Source: Gilliamella sp. Occ3-1 (GTDB lineage: Bacteria > Pseudomonadota > Gammaproteobacteria > Enterobacterales > Orbaceae). Taken from it: a stretch of DNA of 64,000 nt. Under the pieces are notes generated by a model that saw nothing but the letters and a program-made list of their open reading frames with translations, had not been told where the DNA came from and made no database searches. Below are positions 62,538 through 64,000 of this stretch, piece after piece. The DNA lies in assembly GCF_001690655.1 (NCBI RefSeq), contig NZ_LZHQ01000004.1, forward strand, positions 62,001-126,000, written 5' to 3'. Position numbers and translations under genes: made by a program. Positions within the stretch are counted from its first letter, which is position 1, and each line of letters begins with the position of its first letter.

Positions 62538-62888
62538 ATGAATTGGTTTATTGATTGTATTACAAAAAATTATACAAATTTTAATGGACGAGCGCGTCGT
62601 AAAGAATATTGGATGTTCGCTTTGTTCAATTTTATTTTAACTGTTATCGCAGCAATCATTGATAAAATGATTGGAAGTCCCTTAGCTATAACCGCTATCT
62701 TAGCGTTGGCATTACTCCTTCCTAGTTTAGCTGTTACAGTACGCCGCTTACATGATACAAGCAAATCAGGTTGGTGGGTTTTGTTACAACTTATTCCATA
62801 CATTGGTATTATTATTATATTTGTATTCTGCGTACTGGACTCAACACCAGGCAGGAACCAATACGGTGAAAACCCTAAGGGGTTATAA
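62538..62888 (+). CDS. DUF805 membrane protein
   Basis: 116 aa with three or four membrane segments and the DUF805 hallmarks: FNGRARRKEYWMFALFN near the N-terminus, VRRLHDTSKSGWWVL in the middle and a C-terminal Asp/Gly/Asn-rich tail (DSTPGRNQYGENPKG). Similar to E. coli YhaH/YhaI. Function unknown. AAAGGAA precedes the start. Between divergent upp and convergent gntR. Confidence 0.88.
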   Translation: MNWFIDCITKNYTNFNGRARRKEYWMFALFNFILTVIAAIIDKMIGSPLAITAILALALLLPSLAVTVRRLHDTSKSGWWVLLQLIPYIGIIIIFVFCVLDSTPGRNQYGENPKGL

Positions 62889-62896
62889 TTTACTAA

Positions 62897-62924
62897 TAAC
62901 CTTATCTTAAACGTGGTAAGGTTA
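62897..62924. terminator. Possible bidirectional terminator between the DUF805 gene and gntR
   Basis: TAACCTTA (62897-62904) pairs perfectly with TAAGGTTA (62917-62924) over 12 nt. The flanks are AT-rich but without a solid T-run. Confidence 0.35.
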
Positions 62925-62954
62925 AATCATTATCAATGTCATCTTCTACCCTTA

Positions 62955-63959
62955 TTAAATACTTTCTCCGTTTAAATACTCAACAGGTAAATCAATCACT
63001 TTTTTATCAATTTGTTCACCATTAATCCGTTTTAATAACAGCTCCGCTGCAATTTTTCCCATTTCAATTCTTGGTGTCTGTATAGATGTTAGTTTGGGAT
63101 TCATAAATTGACCAATTTGATGTCCATGAAATCCAACAATCGCTATTTGTTTTGGCACTTTAATTCCCATCCGTTGGCACTCAAGTAATACCCCTAAAGC
63201 TAAGTCATCATTAGTACTAAAAATACCATCAACACAAGGAAAATCTTTTAAAATTTGATGCAAAAATCTTGCCCCTAATTCATAAGATGATGCTTCTTTA
63301 GTCGCTAGCGTTCTAGGTGTTAATCCTGCTTCTTCCATAGCCTTTTCATATCCTTTTTGACGTATAATACTTCGTTGATCTTGTCTTGCACTAAAATAGA
63401 CAATATTACGGCGGCCTTTATCTATCATTTTATCAATCATATTCTTGGTTGCAGTAAAATTATCAAATCCAACAGCCATATCAATACAAGGTGAAACACT
63501 GTCCATAATTTCAACCACAGGAACACCCGAAATTTCAATCATCTTTAATGTTGCTGGAGTATGTGTTCTTTCCGTTAAAATTAACCCGTCAATATTATAA
63601 GAAAGTAATGAGCGTAAACGTAACTCCTCTTTGTCAGCACTATATCCGGTATGAGTGATCATGGTTTGATATCCTCTTACATCCGTCATCATCTCAATAC
63701 CTTTTAAAATATCGGCGAAAACCTGATTGGTTAAAGAAGGGAACACAATACCAATGGCATTACTTTTAGCGTTAGACAGCATATCGGGAGCTTTATTGGG
63801 AATATATCCTAACTTATCTATTGCGGCTGAAATTTGTAATTGAAGTGGTTTAGATACAAGATTGGGATCGCGTAAAAAACGACTCACTGTCATTTTACTA
63901 ATCCCGATTAAATTTGCAATTTCCTGCAAACTTGTTCGACGTCTTTTATTATTACTCAT
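62955..63959 (-). CDS. gntR: Gluconate utilisation repressor GntR (LacI family)
   Basis: LacI-type repressor, about 334 aa against 331 in E. coli GntR. N-terminal helix-turn-helix TSLQEIANLIGISKMTVSRF with hinge LGYIPNKAPDMLSNA, then a periplasmic-binding-protein-like effector domain with LTERTHTPATLKMIEISGVP and VGFDNFTATKNMI, both very close to GntR. ATG 63959 (MSNNKRRRT) is preferred over the open extension to 63989, with GGAAA upstream. Gluconate as inducer is inferred from similarity; no gluconate genes are visible before the window ends. Confidence 0.88.
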   Translation of the reverse strand: MSNNKRRRTSLQEIANLIGISKMTVSRFLRDPNLVSKPLQLQISAAIDKLGYIPNKAPDMLSNAKSNAIGIVFPSLTNQVFADILKGIEMMTDVRGYQTMITHTGYSADKEELRLRSLLSYNIDGLILTERTHTPATLKMIEISGVPVVEIMDSVSPCIDMAVGFDNFTATKNMIDKMIDKGRRNIVYFSARQDQRSIIRQKGYEKAMEEAGLTPRTLATKEASSYELGARFLHQILKDFPCVDGIFSTNDDLALGVLLECQRMGIKVPKQIAIVGFHGHQIGQFMNPKLTSIQTPRIEMGKIAAELLLKRINGEQIDKKVIDLPVEYLNGESI

Positions 63960-64000
63960 GTTTGTTTTTCCGCTAGTCTTGGTTGCCAATCTATTGCTTT

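Overview
The window is a low-GC (AT-rich, roughly one third G+C by eye) gammaproteobacterial chromosome segment made almost entirely of core genes. Nearly every product aligns end to end with an Escherichia coli or Haemophilus-type counterpart (SuhB, MetC, PepB, NfuA, Slt, Isc proteins, all ribosomal proteins, GalU, TyrB, PepP, PtsHI-Crr, Pgi, SodA, RF2, LysS, UraA, Upp, GntR). The low GC, the enteric-like proteins and the non-enteric gene order suggest the Orbales/Pasteurellales side of the class (for example a Gilliamella-like gut symbiont). The genus is inference; a 16S or core-gene tree would settle it.

Layout. 1-9 kb: 3' part of suhB, copper exporter copA, tilS and metC, an AcpT-type phosphopantetheinyl transferase, a tyrosine-phosphatase-like protein, pepB and periplasmic ppiA. 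9-14 kb: ComF/GntX, NfuA, a Rob-like regulator, and slt-trpR. 14-19.4 kb: iscRSUA-hscBA-fdx. 19.4-33.5 kb: the S10, spc and alpha operons back to back, with recognisable promoters, an attenuator-like S10 leader, an S8-type hairpin at rplE, an alpha-operon pseudoknot leader and a terminator after rplQ. 33.6-42.4 kb, mostly minus strand: slyX, radC, slyD, fabI, fmt, galU, two small lipoproteins (one an unlisted entericidin-type peptide), tyrB and ridA, with tehB on the plus strand. 42.5-49.4 kb: ffh, rhtA-like exporter, ispB divergent from a Fur-box-preceded tonB, pepP-ygfB and a small lipoprotein. 49.5-54 kb: ptsH-ptsI-crr and convergent pgi. 54.1-55.4 kb: a decayed IS3-family element. 55.5-64 kb: a class I glutamine amidotransferase, sodA, prfB (with programmed frameshift), lysS, uraA-upp, a DUF805 membrane protein and gntR.

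The genes group by function: Fe-S assembly (isc, nfuA, iron-regulated tonB), translation and secretion (ribosomal operons, secY, ffh, fmt, prfB, lysS, tilS), sugar uptake and upper glycolysis (pts, pgi, galU, gntR) and protein folding/envelope (ppiA, slyD, slt, lipoproteins). No tRNA, rRNA, CRISPR array, prophage or obvious defence island was seen. I found no clear new biological system. The most unusual signals are non-coding: a 45-bp intergenic repeat family in four copies, two of them abutting terminators; a perfect palindrome inside the S10 promoter spacer; mutually exclusive hairpins before rplN; and an alternating GATAGT array at the sodA promoter.
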